A DNA stretch of 64,000 nt from contig CAZCFY010000008.1 in NCBI GenBank assembly GCA_964498095.1, positions 1 through 64,000 of the forward strand. The letters are read 5' to 3'. Numbering within the stretch: position 1 is the stretch's first letter; the number at the start of each line of letters is the position of its first letter. Below, piece by piece: positions 1-9,079 of the stretch. The notes beneath the pieces are model-generated. The model saw only the letters and a program-made list of their open reading frames with translations, was not told where the DNA came from and did not search any database. The DNA is from SG-bin7 sp964498095. GTDB lineage: Bacteria > Bdellovibrionota > Bdellovibrionia > Bdellovibrionales > SG-bin7. A program made the position numbers and the translations under genes.

Positions 1-353
1 CGCCCCCCGTGATGCAACTACCCACGTCGGTATCATTTTCCATGATTCAATTCGCAGAGTTCGGCATAAGCCCAATCCTTGCAGACGGACATGGCGGTAG
101 CGTCATCGGTCGATAAGACGAAGAAACTCCATAAGGTATCAATACTGCCTAAATAATTTTTGTTTCAATTTAATCTGTTTAATAAATTCACATCGTAGTA
201 TTACGAATAAACAGCCGCACAATATATTTACACCGATTCACATCGAGAAATCCAAAAACACTAGGAGTTTCCACGGTTAAAACGCTAGTATGTCTTGTGC
301 TTTCTGGCCCCGGAGTTGCTGATTCTAGTAGTAGGGTAGCATAGGGGGAAAAG
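1..353. other. Window edge and upstream region, no supported gene
   Basis: No complete gene is visible here. One plus-strand frame is open from base 3 to a TAA at 114-116 and could be the last 37 codons of a gene entering from the left; I do not recognise the peptide. The rest, about 117-340, is AT-rich and probably carries the promoter of the RCC1 lipoprotein gene. The only site I can point to is the ribosome binding sequence AGGGGGAAAAG just before its ATG. Confidence 0.3.
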
Positions 354-1940
354 ATGGCATTAAAACAAATGCTGATTACGGCATTTATTCTCGTTTTAGG
401 ATTCTCATTTCAGAACTGCAGTCAGCGTGAGTTAACTGTTGATGAAGGCAACAATGGCTCAGTAACTCCGCCTACTGTGGTTCCGAACCCAAATCCGACA
501 ACTCCTGACAGTCCGCTTTCTTCGCCTGCGGCAAGTTATGTTGTGAATGAGGGCGAAGCTATTAACATAACAATTTCCATTGCTGCCGCTCGCACAACGG
601 ATTTGGCAATAAATTGGAATCTTCGGCCCGAAGCCGCAAATGCGTCCTATAATGCCGTTGATGACTTCACCAATGTCAGCGGCAGTTTAAGTATTCCCGC
701 GGGACAAACCTCTGTAACATTTGCTGCAAGCTCAAAGGACAATTTACTTTCCTCTGTCGACAAGGATTATTTAGCTGAGTTTGGAGTGGTCGGGAGCAAA
801 GTTTTTTCTTTGAAATTAATTATACGTGATAATGACCAACCCCGCTTATCCGGTACGGGTTTACATAACTGTTTGCTAAAAGACGGTGGCGTAAGATGTT
901 TTGGTTTTAATGCCTACGGCGAATTGGGCGATGGTTCAACAACGAATCGTTTTGCCCCCGCCGATGTTGTAAGTATGGGGAGTGGTGTGACTCAGCTTTC
1001 GGCCGGTCAGCACACGAGTTGCGCCGTGAAAAACAGTGCCGCATTTTGCTGGGGCTATAATTATTACGGGCAAATCGGTAACGGTATCGTAACAGGATCA
1101 GGAGCGGCAACAACGGCTCCTCAAGCCGTATTAAATATGCAAGAAGGGGTGAGCAAAGTTTCAACTGGTGCTGCTACATCCTGCGGAATCAAGAACGGCG
1201 CCCTCTATTGTTGGGGATACAACGGTAACGGTCAATTTGGCAACGGCACCACATCTCCATCAACTTCGGGAACGGCCGCTGCTGTTCCTACTATGAATAG
1301 CGGTGTAACCGATGTCGATATTTCTATTTATAATGCCTACCATGTTTGTGCGGTAAAAAACGGTGGGGCTTATTGCTGGGGTTACAACGGTAGTGGTCAG
1401 TTGGGAGATGGTACGACGATCGCCAGATACAGCCCCACGCCCGTTGTAGGCTTAGGGTCTGGCGTAACCTCTATTGGGTTAGGAAACAACTTTGCTTGTG
1501 CTATAAAAGATGGTTCCATTTATTGTTGGGGAGCCAATTCGGTCGGGGAGTTGGGATTAGGAGATGCAACCAACCGCACGGCGGCTGTAAAGTTACCTTT
1601 TTTCAACGGTAAAACGATTAAAAAACTTTCCGTTGGTGGCGCTCATTCTTGTGCGATTGTCGTAAACAGTGGAAATAATGAAGTCTATTGTTGGGGACAA
1701 AATGTAAACGGAAACTTAGGTACAGGAAACACTTTAAACGCCTCGACACCGCAGCGAATTTTAGCCTTAGATGGTGCAACAGATGTTAACGCTTCAGCGC
1801 TGTATGACGGCAATTCGTGGGCCGCAATGTCTCTTGCCATAGTAGGTAACCGGGTTATGGCAACGGGAAATAATAGCTATGGCCAGTACGGAAACAACGC
1901 TGCAAACATGCTAATTTTCCAACTCGGTTTTATGTTCTAA
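354..1940 (+). CDS. RCC1-repeat beta-propeller lipoprotein
   Basis: Predicted exported propeller protein of 528 residues. Residues 1-22 form a signal peptide ending at Cys in FQNC, a lipobox form frequent in Bdellovibrio-type lipoproteins. Residues about 60-165 resemble a Calx-beta domain (NEGEAINITI, then AGQTSVTF). From about 170 on there are six RCC1-like repeats of the form C-x-K-x-G-x-x-x-CWG-x-N-x-x-G-x-LG-x-G and a degenerate seventh at the C-terminus. Each blade keeps two Cys, so disulfides after export are likely. The ATG follows AGGGGGAAAAG. The partner is unknown; RCC1 propellers usually bind proteins or cell-surface ligands. It converges on the HD-GYP gene, overlapping it by 4 bp. 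Confidence 0.85.
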   Translation: MALKQMLITAFILVLGFSFQNCSQRELTVDEGNNGSVTPPTVVPNPNPTTPDSPLSSPAASYVVNEGEAINITISIAAARTTDLAINWNLRPEAANASYNAVDDFTNVSGSLSIPAGQTSVTFAASSKDNLLSSVDKDYLAEFGVVGSKVFSLKLIIRDNDQPRLSGTGLHNCLLKDGGVRCFGFNAYGELGDGSTTNRFAPADVVSMGSGVTQLSAGQHTSCAVKNSAAFCWGYNYYGQIGNGIVTGSGAATTAPQAVLNMQEGVSKVSTGAATSCGIKNGALYCWGYNGNGQFGNGTTSPSTSGTAAAVPTMNSGVTDVDISIYNAYHVCAVKNGGAYCWGYNGSGQLGDGTTIARYSPTPVVGLGSGVTSIGLGNNFACAIKDGSIYCWGANSVGELGLGDATNRTAAVKLPFFNGKTIKKLSVGGAHSCAIVVNSGNNEVYCWGQNVNGNLGTGNTLNASTPQRILALDGATDVNASALYDGNSWAAMSLAIVGNRVMATGNNSYGQYGNNAANMLIFQLGFMF

Positions 1941-3358
1941 GCGGCTTTATTATTTAATAAGCGCTGCGTATTTATTTTTATAAACGCGTGAATGGCCGTT
2001 ACCATGATGGTGTCAAACGGCATCTTGCCAGGGGCGGCCGTATTTTCTTTCATGATTTGTTCGATAGCTAAGAGCGGAGTTAAGGCTGTGCGGTCATCAT
2101 GCAAAGAAGTCAATTCTTGAAAGCGAAAGGCGATTCCTAAAAGTTTTGCGAGCTTGTGGATTTGTGTACCCTTGTGTCCCATCGGAAAGCCAGAGCCGTC
2201 AACGCGTTCGCGGTGCTGCTCGATAATGCGCGCAATATCGGGATCAAGAGGTACCTTGTTTTTTTTGATTAATGTTACGCTGGCGGCTGGATATCCCATG
2301 TAGGCTTCTTTTTCTTTCGGTGTCCACATTCTCTCGGGCTTTAAAAATAATTCGCGCGGCAAGTAAGCCATGCCGATGTTGCACAAAAGCCCCGCCAGAG
2401 CCGCCGTGCGCGCCACATTAGGATCCATATCCAAAATTTTAGAAAACAAAGTTGTATAGGCACATAGATTTACGCAGTCGTTGTAAATTGTCTGCGATTG
2501 GCCATTGTGAGCTACGAGCTTAAAAAAGATTTGTTCGGAATTCATGTTTTGTACAAGGCCGAATTCGTTGATAATGAGGTCACATTTTTCTAGAATTTTT
2601 TTACCGTGTTCGTAGCCACTGTCTTCTTCGTCCATAAAGTAAGCCATGATTTGTTGTATTTCCGCTTTGGCCTTCTGGAGTTTCTCGGTTTGGCATATAA
2701 CGTCAGTTTGTTTACGTTGTTTTAAAACGCTAGAAGCGTATTTAAAAAAATGCGGCAACTGTGTCTTGCGTACATACACGCGCTGTCCGGCCGAGGTTCT
2801 GATCTTAGCAATGGCTTTGTCGTCTAAAATACTCCCAGCGCGGCGAAACAAAAGTGTTTTTTGATTCGACGGCAGGTGAACGTAAAGATTAAAATCAATT
2901 TTGGTTCCCGGCTCAAAATCTTCGGCATGAATCGCCACCAAGGCACTCAATGGAATGTGATCACCATCGATATCGACGGGAGCTAATTGTAAAATGCGGT
3001 CCGAAATAAATTCGCGGTCATAGAAGAGATGCATGATATATTTGGCGCCGTTTTTTTCTGCCTTAAAGTGATTTAATTTCGAACTAGAATCATGCAGCAC
3101 GATAATAGGGACGTGCGGGTAAGTCATTTTCGTCGTTTGTACCCATTCGCAGGTTCCCGTCGTGTCTTTGTCGGCGCTTACTAACGCCAATTGGGGATTA
3201 ACGTCGGACTCTCCGGCTTTCAGGAGAGTTTCTATCGAATTAAGATTAACAAGATTATACGGCTGATAGCCACTTAGAATTTTAGAAACTTCAACGCCAA
3301 TGAGATTCTTGGGCCCTAAAACGAGGACATCAACTTTATTTTGGGCCGATGCTTCCAT
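1937..3358 (-). CDS. Degenerate HD-GYP domain protein (probably no phosphodiesterase activity)
   Basis: 473-residue signalling protein, last gene of a cheY-cheX-HD-GYP operon. Residues 1-125 look like a receiver-type Rossmann domain without a normal phospho-site. The C-terminal half matches HD-GYP proteins, the c-di-GMP phosphodiesterases, but the metal ligands are gone: HD is CN (LLCNIGMAY), the next His is Tyr (YMGYPAAS), the HH pair is HR (QHRERVDGSGFP), and the late Asp is Ala (LLGIAFRF). I infer a non-catalytic binding or scaffold role. The paralogue at 22380-23786 keeps all these residues. The ATG has GGAAGGAC upstream and lies 19 bp after cheX. Confidence 0.85.
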   Translation of the reverse strand: MEASAQNKVDVLVLGPKNLIGVEVSKILSGYQPYNLVNLNSIETLLKAGESDVNPQLALVSADKDTTGTCEWVQTTKMTYPHVPIIVLHDSSSKLNHFKAEKNGAKYIMHLFYDREFISDRILQLAPVDIDGDHIPLSALVAIHAEDFEPGTKIDFNLYVHLPSNQKTLLFRRAGSILDDKAIAKIRTSAGQRVYVRKTQLPHFFKYASSVLKQRKQTDVICQTEKLQKAKAEIQQIMAYFMDEEDSGYEHGKKILEKCDLIINEFGLVQNMNSEQIFFKLVAHNGQSQTIYNDCVNLCAYTTLFSKILDMDPNVARTAALAGLLCNIGMAYLPRELFLKPERMWTPKEKEAYMGYPAASVTLIKKNKVPLDPDIARIIEQHRERVDGSGFPMGHKGTQIHKLAKLLGIAFRFQELTSLHDDRTALTPLLAIEQIMKENTAAPGKMPFDTIMVTAIHAFIKINTQRLLNNKAA

Positions 3359-3377
3359 CGCTTAAGTCCTTCCCCTT

Positions 3378-3878
3378 TTAGGGTTGTACTGTAATCTCGA
3401 TGAAGAACTTTCCTTGCGTACAGGTAAATGGGATCACTAGAGTCGCTCCAGTATGAAAGCTCTTAATTTTCGCGCGCCCCATAACCACAGTGGGGATTGC
3501 CATTTCAAAGCCATAACCCATTTCATTCAAAGTTGTTTTTGCGCATCCGTAAATCATGTTTGTTAACTCACCAACGGCGTCAGCAACGCTTTCATTTAAT
3601 TCTGTGAATTTTTCGCCCAACATGTTTTCTAAGATGTGAAATAAAGCTTGTGACTCAAAACTAATTGTCAGCGTGCCTTTCATTTGGCCCGCGACCATTC
3701 CAATTAATCCAGCGACGTCACCTTTTGTTGAAAATTCTTTTTCGATGGTTGGTTGACCTGTATTTGTTTGGGTCATGGCCATCGTTGCCAAGGTTTTACT
3801 TACGCCGTCCACGAAAGCATTGATAAGCTTCTTATCTAGCAGGGGATTGGCATTTGTTATATTTGGTGCTGCACCCAT
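3378..3878 (-). CDS. cheX: CheX-family CheY-P phosphatase
   Basis: 166-residue protein of the CheC/CheX/FliY family, which dephosphorylates CheY-P. The family's catalytic E-x-x-N is present as GELTN inside DAVGELTNMIYG, near residues 107-111. CheX has one such motif, CheC two, so CheX fits. It sits 15 bp after a CheY-like gene and 19 bp before a degenerate HD-GYP gene on the same strand. GGAGG precedes the ATG. A close paralogue is at 16742-17248, also directly after a CheY-like gene. No other chemotaxis genes adjoin it. Confidence 0.87.
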   Translation of the reverse strand: MGAAPNITNANPLLDKKLINAFVDGVSKTLATMAMTQTNTGQPTIEKEFSTKGDVAGLIGMVAGQMKGTLTISFESQALFHILENMLGEKFTELNESVADAVGELTNMIYGCAKTTLNEMGYGFEMAIPTVVMGRAKIKSFHTGATLVIPFTCTQGKFFIEITVQP

Positions 3879-3893
3879 TTTATCCTCCTGCCG

Positions 3894-4298
3894 TTATGCC
3901 GCGTGCTTTTTGTAAATATTTTCGAGCTTTGATTTCAAGGTCGCTGCATTAAAGGGTTTCACGACATAGTCTGAAACGCCGGCTTTTGCAGCCTCGATGA
4001 TATTTTGTTGTTCGCTTTCCGCGGTAACCATCATGAAGGGAAGTTTTGCCAACTGGCCATCGCCGCGGCAGGCTTTAAGTAGCTCAATTCCTGGCATTCC
4101 CGGCATGTTCCAGTCAGATATGCATACTTGATAAGGGGCGCCGTTAGTTACAGCTGCTTTTAGCATAGGCAATGCTGTCTTGCCATCATCAGCCTCGTCT
4201 ACGTTTTTGTAGCCAAGTTCAGAAAGGACTTTCTTGATGATTTTTCGCATAGTTGCGAAGTCATCAACCACTAGAAATTTTGTATCCGGGCCGTACAT
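3894..4298 (-). CDS. CheY-like single-domain response regulator
   Basis: Stand-alone receiver of 134 residues. The acidic pair is in LVVDDF, the phospho-accepting Asp in SDWNMPGM, the switch Thr in MVTAE and the conserved Lys in VVKPF, so it should be phosphorylatable. The longer frame starting at 4391 has no ribosome site. I chose the ATG at 4298 because AAGGAG lies 6-7 bases upstream and the receiver fold begins right there. First gene of the operon with cheX and the degenerate HD-GYP. The likely kinase is the CheA at 19680-21779 (inference). Confidence 0.9.
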   Translation of the reverse strand: MYGPDTKFLVVDDFATMRKIIKKVLSELGYKNVDEADDGKTALPMLKAAVTNGAPYQVCISDWNMPGMPGIELLKACRGDGQLAKLPFMMVTAESEQQNIIEAAKAGVSDYVVKPFNAATLKSKLENIYKKHAA

Positions 4299-4510
4299 AA
4301 TAGTGCTCCTTATGCATATAATAAATGTTGTACCTATTAAATATCGGTCCAGTTTTATAAATCTAGAGTCCAAAACAGTTGAAATTCTCAAAAAGAGCTG
4401 TCAGACTTTTAGATGGGTGGTGCCTCCTTTGGTAGGATGCCAATATGGAGGGGAACTCACCAAAAGTTTGAAGAATTATTATAAACCGTACTAACGTGGG
4501 AGGAGCAAGG

Positions 4511-4906
4511 ATGCTCAGAGATGCCCTTTTACAAAAAGGCTTGTCGAATCGCGAGGCTGAAGTCGCTGAACTTGTGTCAAAAGGACTTTCAAACAAGGAA
4601 GTAGCTAATCAGCTGTTCGTAACAGAAAAAACCGTAAAATTTCATTTAACGAACATTTATAAAAAAATGAACGTTAAATCACGTGCCCAGCTAATCGTCT
4701 GGTGTCTTCCTCATCTTGGATTTGTTGAGAATGACGCTCGCGCGGCTCAGAATGAGATCAAAGGCCAAGCGAATACAGCTAGCAGCAGCGTGACAACTAT
4801 GCCTGTTGGCAATGCCACTGTTGGCGGCGCTTCAATCAACCCGATTGGTGGCGACAAGCAAGGTTCTGGTTCAGGTAATTCTGATATTGGCGCTTTCGGT
4901 ATTTAA
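4511..4906 (+). CDS. Small LuxR/GerE-type HTH transcription regulator
   Basis: 131-residue DNA-binding protein with only the LuxR-type helix-turn-helix: LSNREAEVAELVSKGLSNKE, then TEKTVKFHLTNIYKKMNVKS, residues about 10-70. No receiver or autoinducer domain precedes it. The tail (about 75-131) is Gly/Ser/Asn-rich and looks disordered. The ATG at 4511 is chosen over the in-frame GTG at 4496 because GGAGGAGCAAGG sits directly before it. Divergent from the cheY-cheX-HD-GYP operon, so it may regulate it (inference). A strong intrinsic terminator follows at 4958-4990. Confidence 0.85.
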   Translation: MLRDALLQKGLSNREAEVAELVSKGLSNKEVANQLFVTEKTVKFHLTNIYKKMNVKSRAQLIVWCLPHLGFVENDARAAQNEIKGQANTASSSVTTMPVGNATVGGASINPIGGDKQGSGSGNSDIGAFGI

Positions 4907-4957
4907 CCGGAACGCCTTTTTAATCCCTCCAATTATACTCAAAATAGGATGAATAAG

Positions 4958-4990
4958 TGACTGAGGCGTGGACCTCAGTCATTTTTTTTT
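4958..4990 (+). terminator. Intrinsic terminator of the LuxR-type gene
   Basis: A perfect 9-bp stem, TGACTGAGG pairing with CCTCAGTCA, with a 6-base loop CGTGGA, followed by nine Ts. It begins about 50 bases after the stop codon of the regulator gene. Confidence 0.9.
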
Positions 4991-4991
4991 A

Positions 4992-5020
4992 AAGGTAACA
5001 GTTCCCTTTCCTCGATGCGC
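4992..5020 (-). repeat. Gene-end palindromic element, copy 1 (subtype B)
   Basis: Contains AAGGTAACAGTTCCC, an imperfect palindrome centred on CAG, with a GCGCAT box at its far end. It matches the copy at 9051-9079 in reverse orientation at 27 of 29 positions. It directly follows the T-run of the terminator. Read in the direction of the upstream gene, the palindrome comes first and the box second, as in the other four copies. Confidence 0.65.
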
Positions 5021-5182
5021 TGGGTTGACTGACTCACTCTAAATCGTGAAATTTTGTCCAACAGTTTGACATGCGTATAGAACGCGATTCCTGCCGAACG
5101 CCCCTTAATTCAAAAACGGACCCCAAAGGACTAAAACTGGCTTAATTTTTGAAATGTTTATCCTACTAAGTAGGGGGAGTTT

Positions 5183-5758
5183 TTGGCTAAGTTTCTAATT
5201 GCGATTTTCATCTTGAGTTGCCAAATTGGGATGGCCGAAGATGATACAATTCAAACCATCATAAAATATGAATTAGAACAAAAGATGCCCAACGGTGAAT
5301 GGAAAGTTTTTCCGACGGTCACCGATAAATCCGGGGAATCCCATGCCGAGAAACTTAACCAAGTGGTTGAGAGTAAAAAAGACGGGGCAGCCATGTGCTT
5401 AACGGCCGCCAAAGAATGGGCCAAAATGATGGAGCCTATCTTGAAAAAGGATGGATACCGAGTTTACGTAACCTATAAGCAAAGAGATTATAAATTCAGA
5501 AGTACTAACGGCGAGAAGCGCATTGAAAGAACAGTGGCGGTCGAAATTTTTGAAGATAACATCTTAAAAGATCCTGAACCGATTGATAATCTGACTACCG
5601 TTTCGGTTAACGATGATGATTCCCACAAAACAATGGCGGGCTGTAAACGAAAGATCGAAGCGGCCTATAAAACGGCCTCGAATAAATTAAAAAACGGTAA
5701 AGCTAAACCTGCCGAGCTTATGCGTGTAGTACTCAGGGCCAAAAGACGATCGGCGTGA
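5183..5758 (+). CDS. Secreted hypothetical protein
   Basis: 191-residue protein with a signal peptide (MAKFLIAIFILSCQIGMAED, cleavage near residue 18). The mature part is charged, about residues 19-191, with two Cys (AAMCLTAAK and AGCKRK), so one disulfide is possible. The start is TTG with TAGGGGGAG upstream; no ATG gives the signal peptide. I do not recognise the family. It is followed by a short repeat (5771-5797) and then by a broken HEAT-repeat gene. Confidence 0.65.
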   Translation: MAKFLIAIFILSCQIGMAEDDTIQTIIKYELEQKMPNGEWKVFPTVTDKSGESHAEKLNQVVESKKDGAAMCLTAAKEWAKMMEPILKKDGYRVYVTYKQRDYKFRSTNGEKRIERTVAVEIFEDNILKDPEPIDNLTTVSVNDDDSHKTMAGCKRKIEAAYKTASNKLKNGKAKPAELMRVVLRAKRRSA

Positions 5759-5770
5759 TGATTGCTACGT

Positions 5771-5797
5771 CCGACGTCGGACGTATAAAAATAGGCA
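5771..5797 (+). repeat. 27-bp dispersed repeat, copy 1
   Basis: Contains CCGACGTCGG, a perfect 10-bp palindrome, followed by ACGTATAAAAATAGGCA. The same 27 bases occur at 8766-8792 in direct orientation, so the two copies bracket the broken HEAT-repeat gene. Confidence 0.7.
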
Positions 5798-5931
5798 GCC
5801 GAGATCGTTAAGGGTATTTTTTCTAATTTGGTGCCAATCCTGGGCACGGTTTAATAAAAAATTCTCTCTGTCATAACCGCTATTTAGCAAATTGTGATTT
5901 CATGGTAAAAGCGCCGCTTAGGGAGCTCTCT

Positions 5932-8722
5932 ATGAAATTCAAATCTTTTGGTGTTTTACTATTCCTTTCACTTTCGGGTTTTCGCGATTCGATTCCAGCG
6001 CTAAATTTGCCGAAGAAAAATCTCAATATCTGTTATGTTTCACTAAATAACAAAAAAGAATTTGAGCTCATGAAAGGTTTCGTCGACAAGATTCAATCTC
6101 GTCTAGGTGGCAAAACTTATTTTAACGTAGTTGAATTTCAAGAACAAGGTAAGTCCCCAGAAGATACTTTTAAGAAAATGGTTTGGCGAAGTAAATTCTT
6201 TGTGGCTGCAAGGTTGCCGTACCCTAGGGGCAGAAAAAGAAGCCGCAGGCACCAATGATAACTTGGCCGAGTACCACGCTCAGCGCGTGGCACAAGTGCG
6301 CGCTCAGGATGGTTTAAACCAAACGCAAACACAGTTGGAAAATGAATTTGCAACCGTTCTTGACTCTGAAACACCTTATGCGACTCGTTTCTTTAAAACT
6401 TTTTTTAATGCAAAAATCTATGGCTGGACCATGACCGCTCCCGGCGAAAACGCGCAGAGCGAGAAGAGCTTGTTATTCCACATTAGTAACGTGGGCCGCA
6501 GGCTTCTTTTGGAAGATAAAATAAGCATCGAAGCGCTTGAGAATCCCACCAAAGATGAAATCGGGGAGTACGCTGCGGCAACGTACTTTAACGCGATTGT
6601 TACGTTACTTACTCAGAGTGACAAGAAGGCACAGATCCTAAGTTCCGTTGAAGGTTGGGTCGATCATGGTAAGCGTGCAAATCCGAAAGAAAAAATCTAT
6701 GGATTTTCTAATCCGGAGTTAAAAGCTTATCCCCCTTTGATGATTGAAGGGGATAAAGTGATGGTTCGCGCCCGTCAATTGGACTGCGGACTTCGCCGCG
6801 CCAAACAACCTAACGAAATCGAAAGTGCGGTTGGCGATATTCTAGCCACTCCCCAATCGATCGCCTTTTCTTTTTATACAATAAAAGAAGTTCTTGAAGA
6901 ACGCATGCGTGAGGTCGTTACTCGCAAAGCCGTGCAAAAGGCTTTGGCCCGCAATAAAAACTTAATGGATTTTTTAAATCTAAAAATTAATCATAAACAT
7001 ATTGGTGTTACGAAAAAATTGGATTACGTGGGGTTATACTTATTAATCAGTGAAGACCGTGAAAATCCGCTGATTACTAAAATCTTACAAGAGGCCTCGG
7101 CTAAATTATTGGCGAAAATTGAGTCCGGCAATTATGACCGGCGCGACGAGAAACAATGGATTCTTAAAGCTCTCATCAAAAATAATCTTATCTCCTTAGA
7201 AACTTTGCTGGGTTGGATTGAGCGCTCGCCAGATGATTCATTGGTGGAGGCTACGGCTTCTTCGCTGAGTAGCCTGGTCCATGAAAAGGTTAGAATCGAT
7301 CTAAGGCTATTGGTAAAAGCCTTATTAGATAATCCCCGCACAACATTAAACGCGAAATCTTCTATCTTTTTTGCCGTAGCTCAGCTGCCCTTTGAGGATG
7401 AAGAAGTTGCCTCTTTACTTCATGATTATGCGGCCAAAGTCGTTGCAAAATATGATGCTGGTCAAGGCGATGAATTCAGTTCCTTGCTGACGGCTCTTGG
7501 CTACGTTAAGGCAAAAATTCCAGGCTTGGAACCGATCTTCCAAAAAATTTATTCGGTCATTATCAAAAGAGAAGGTGTTTTTACCACCAACGAGGGCAAC
7601 CAACAAATCACCGTAGGAAATGGCGATATGCTTCTGGGTCAGCTCATTCGAGCTGTTAGCAATCCGGTATTTGAAATAAAAGGTTGGGAAAATTACGTTC
7701 TTGAGGCGTTTAATTTATTTTCCAAGCGCCTTCCTGCTATGAGTTTGTCGTATCACTTATATCCGCTGATTGAAGCTTTGGATATGCGGGTGGACGTACC
7801 ATCAACTATGGTGCCAATTTTAAAAATGGCCGCTGAACGGTTGCCTAGCATGGATGCCAATTCAAGCTGGCGTAAGGTGACCTTGATTCGAGTATTGTCA
7901 AAATCACCAGAAATGTTTGAAGTAGCAAAAGCGGAAAAGAATAGAATATTGGCTAGCGGTAATGAAAGTGAAATTCAGTATCTCGTGAGTTCACTTTCAA
8001 TGGGTACTCTGATGGGTGATGAAACCGATGAGCGCCGTTCTCGGCTATTTGAATTGGAAGACTACGAAAAGATATTTAAAACTGCCACAGATTCAAATCT
8101 GCGTAACACAGCGGTTTTTGCGATGGGTAACTTTCCTCGGCCAAATGCCAAAATAGCCGCCATTTTTCGGGACCTGTTAAGTGGCCCCAGTGTTAGCGAA
8201 AATATTCGTCCATTCCTTTCGCTGTCCATGATGAGTTATGAAACGGATTTGAAGGTAAAAAGAGAATACTTCAAAAGGGATTACGTTGATAAAGCTAATT
8301 TAAGTTTTACAGAGTCTGCGGTAGCGGCTTTACATATTTTGACAGATTCCAAAATTGTGGATAACCCGACTGCCTATTTGGAGAAATTAAATCGTGAGGC
8401 TGGTTTTAATCCTTATCTTAAGGGAATATTACTAATTTATATCGTAAAGCAACCTGCCACAGCAAAAATGAAGGCCTGGGCGAAAGAAATTCTTTCGGCC
8501 GAAGATTTTGTTGCTGAGTCCGTCGGGATTATTACAAGTATAAAGTATTTTACCGACATTTTCGCAAATATGTCTTTTACGCAACTTAAAGCTCTTTTTA
8601 AAATGGTTGGTAACCATCCATTATTAGAGCCCAAGGATAAACTTAGCTTGCGCAAAGATCTTAAGCGCCATAAGAAATTAACGGATGTACAAAAAGCTGA
8701 ACTCCTTACGCTGGTAAAATAA
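5932..8722 (+). pseudogene. Secreted caspase-like/HEAT-repeat protein gene, broken by frameshift and probable internal deletion
   Basis: The gene starts at ATG 5932 after AGGGAG and encodes a signal peptide (MKFKSFGVLLFLSLSGF). That frame reads sensibly to about 6180 (EDTFKKMV) and stops at 6258. The rest, from about 6183 to 8722, lies in the next frame: EVNSLWLQGCRTLG and then about 840 residues of helical, HEAT-like repeats. From memory of related Bdellovibrio proteins, some 80-100 residues carrying an SGHH-type histidine should lie between these blocks; the QGC cysteine remains. So I infer a deletion not divisible by three near 6183. Copies of a 27-bp repeat flank the gene. A sequencing error cannot be excluded. 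Confidence 0.6.
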
Positions 8723-9050
8723 CTTGTATGTGCCGGCACGTCAGTGCTGGTGGCGCAGCGTTTCGCCGACGTCGGACGTATAAAAATAGGCAATCGTGGA
8801 CTTTTATTTTACGTTCTAAAATATTTTTCACAGTTCCTTTCGTTCCACGCTCCTCGTCCTTGCCGCTGGGCTCGCGCCTCGTGCGCTCCGTCTAAAAGCT
8901 AATTTCGCGGAGAGCAAAAACGAGTTTGGAAAATAATTAAGAAGGTATAAAAAAACTCCGCAAAGACATTATTTAAGTCCGGCGTGGGACTAAAATCAAA
9001 AACGCCTTCTGTAGGTAACGACTGCTGACTTAGCGCGGTCCGTTTTCGCC
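8723..9050. other. Intergenic region between convergent genes
   Basis: No gene is supported. It holds a perfect palindrome GTGCCGGCAC at 8730-8739, the second 27-bp repeat at 8766-8792 within a longer GC-rich block, and AT-rich sequence to about 9050. Both neighbouring genes end here, so transcription termination is its likely role. Confidence 0.4.
8746..8792 (+). repeat. Dispersed GC-rich repeat, copy 2 (extended)
   Basis: The last 27 bases (8766-8792) are identical to 5771-5797. The first 35 bases (8746-8780), from GCTGGTGGCGCAGCG to GTCGGACGTA, match 55989-56023 in reverse orientation with only a few differences. Three copies of this block are therefore present in the window, all between genes. 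Confidence 0.6.
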
Positions 9051-9079
9051 GCGCATTAAGGAAAGGGAACTGTTACCTT
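9051..9079 (+). repeat. Gene-end palindromic element, copy 2 (subtype B)
   Basis: GCGCAT box followed by GGGAACTGTTACC, an imperfect palindrome centred on CTG. It equals the reverse of 4992-5020 except for two bases. The hflX stop codon (9073-9075, minus strand) lies inside the palindrome, so the element is also the end of the gene. Confidence 0.65.

Noticed and set aside
6131..6260. Programmed frameshift as an explanation for the two frames
   Set aside because: No clear slippery heptamer with stop or structure; missing expected residues point to deletion.
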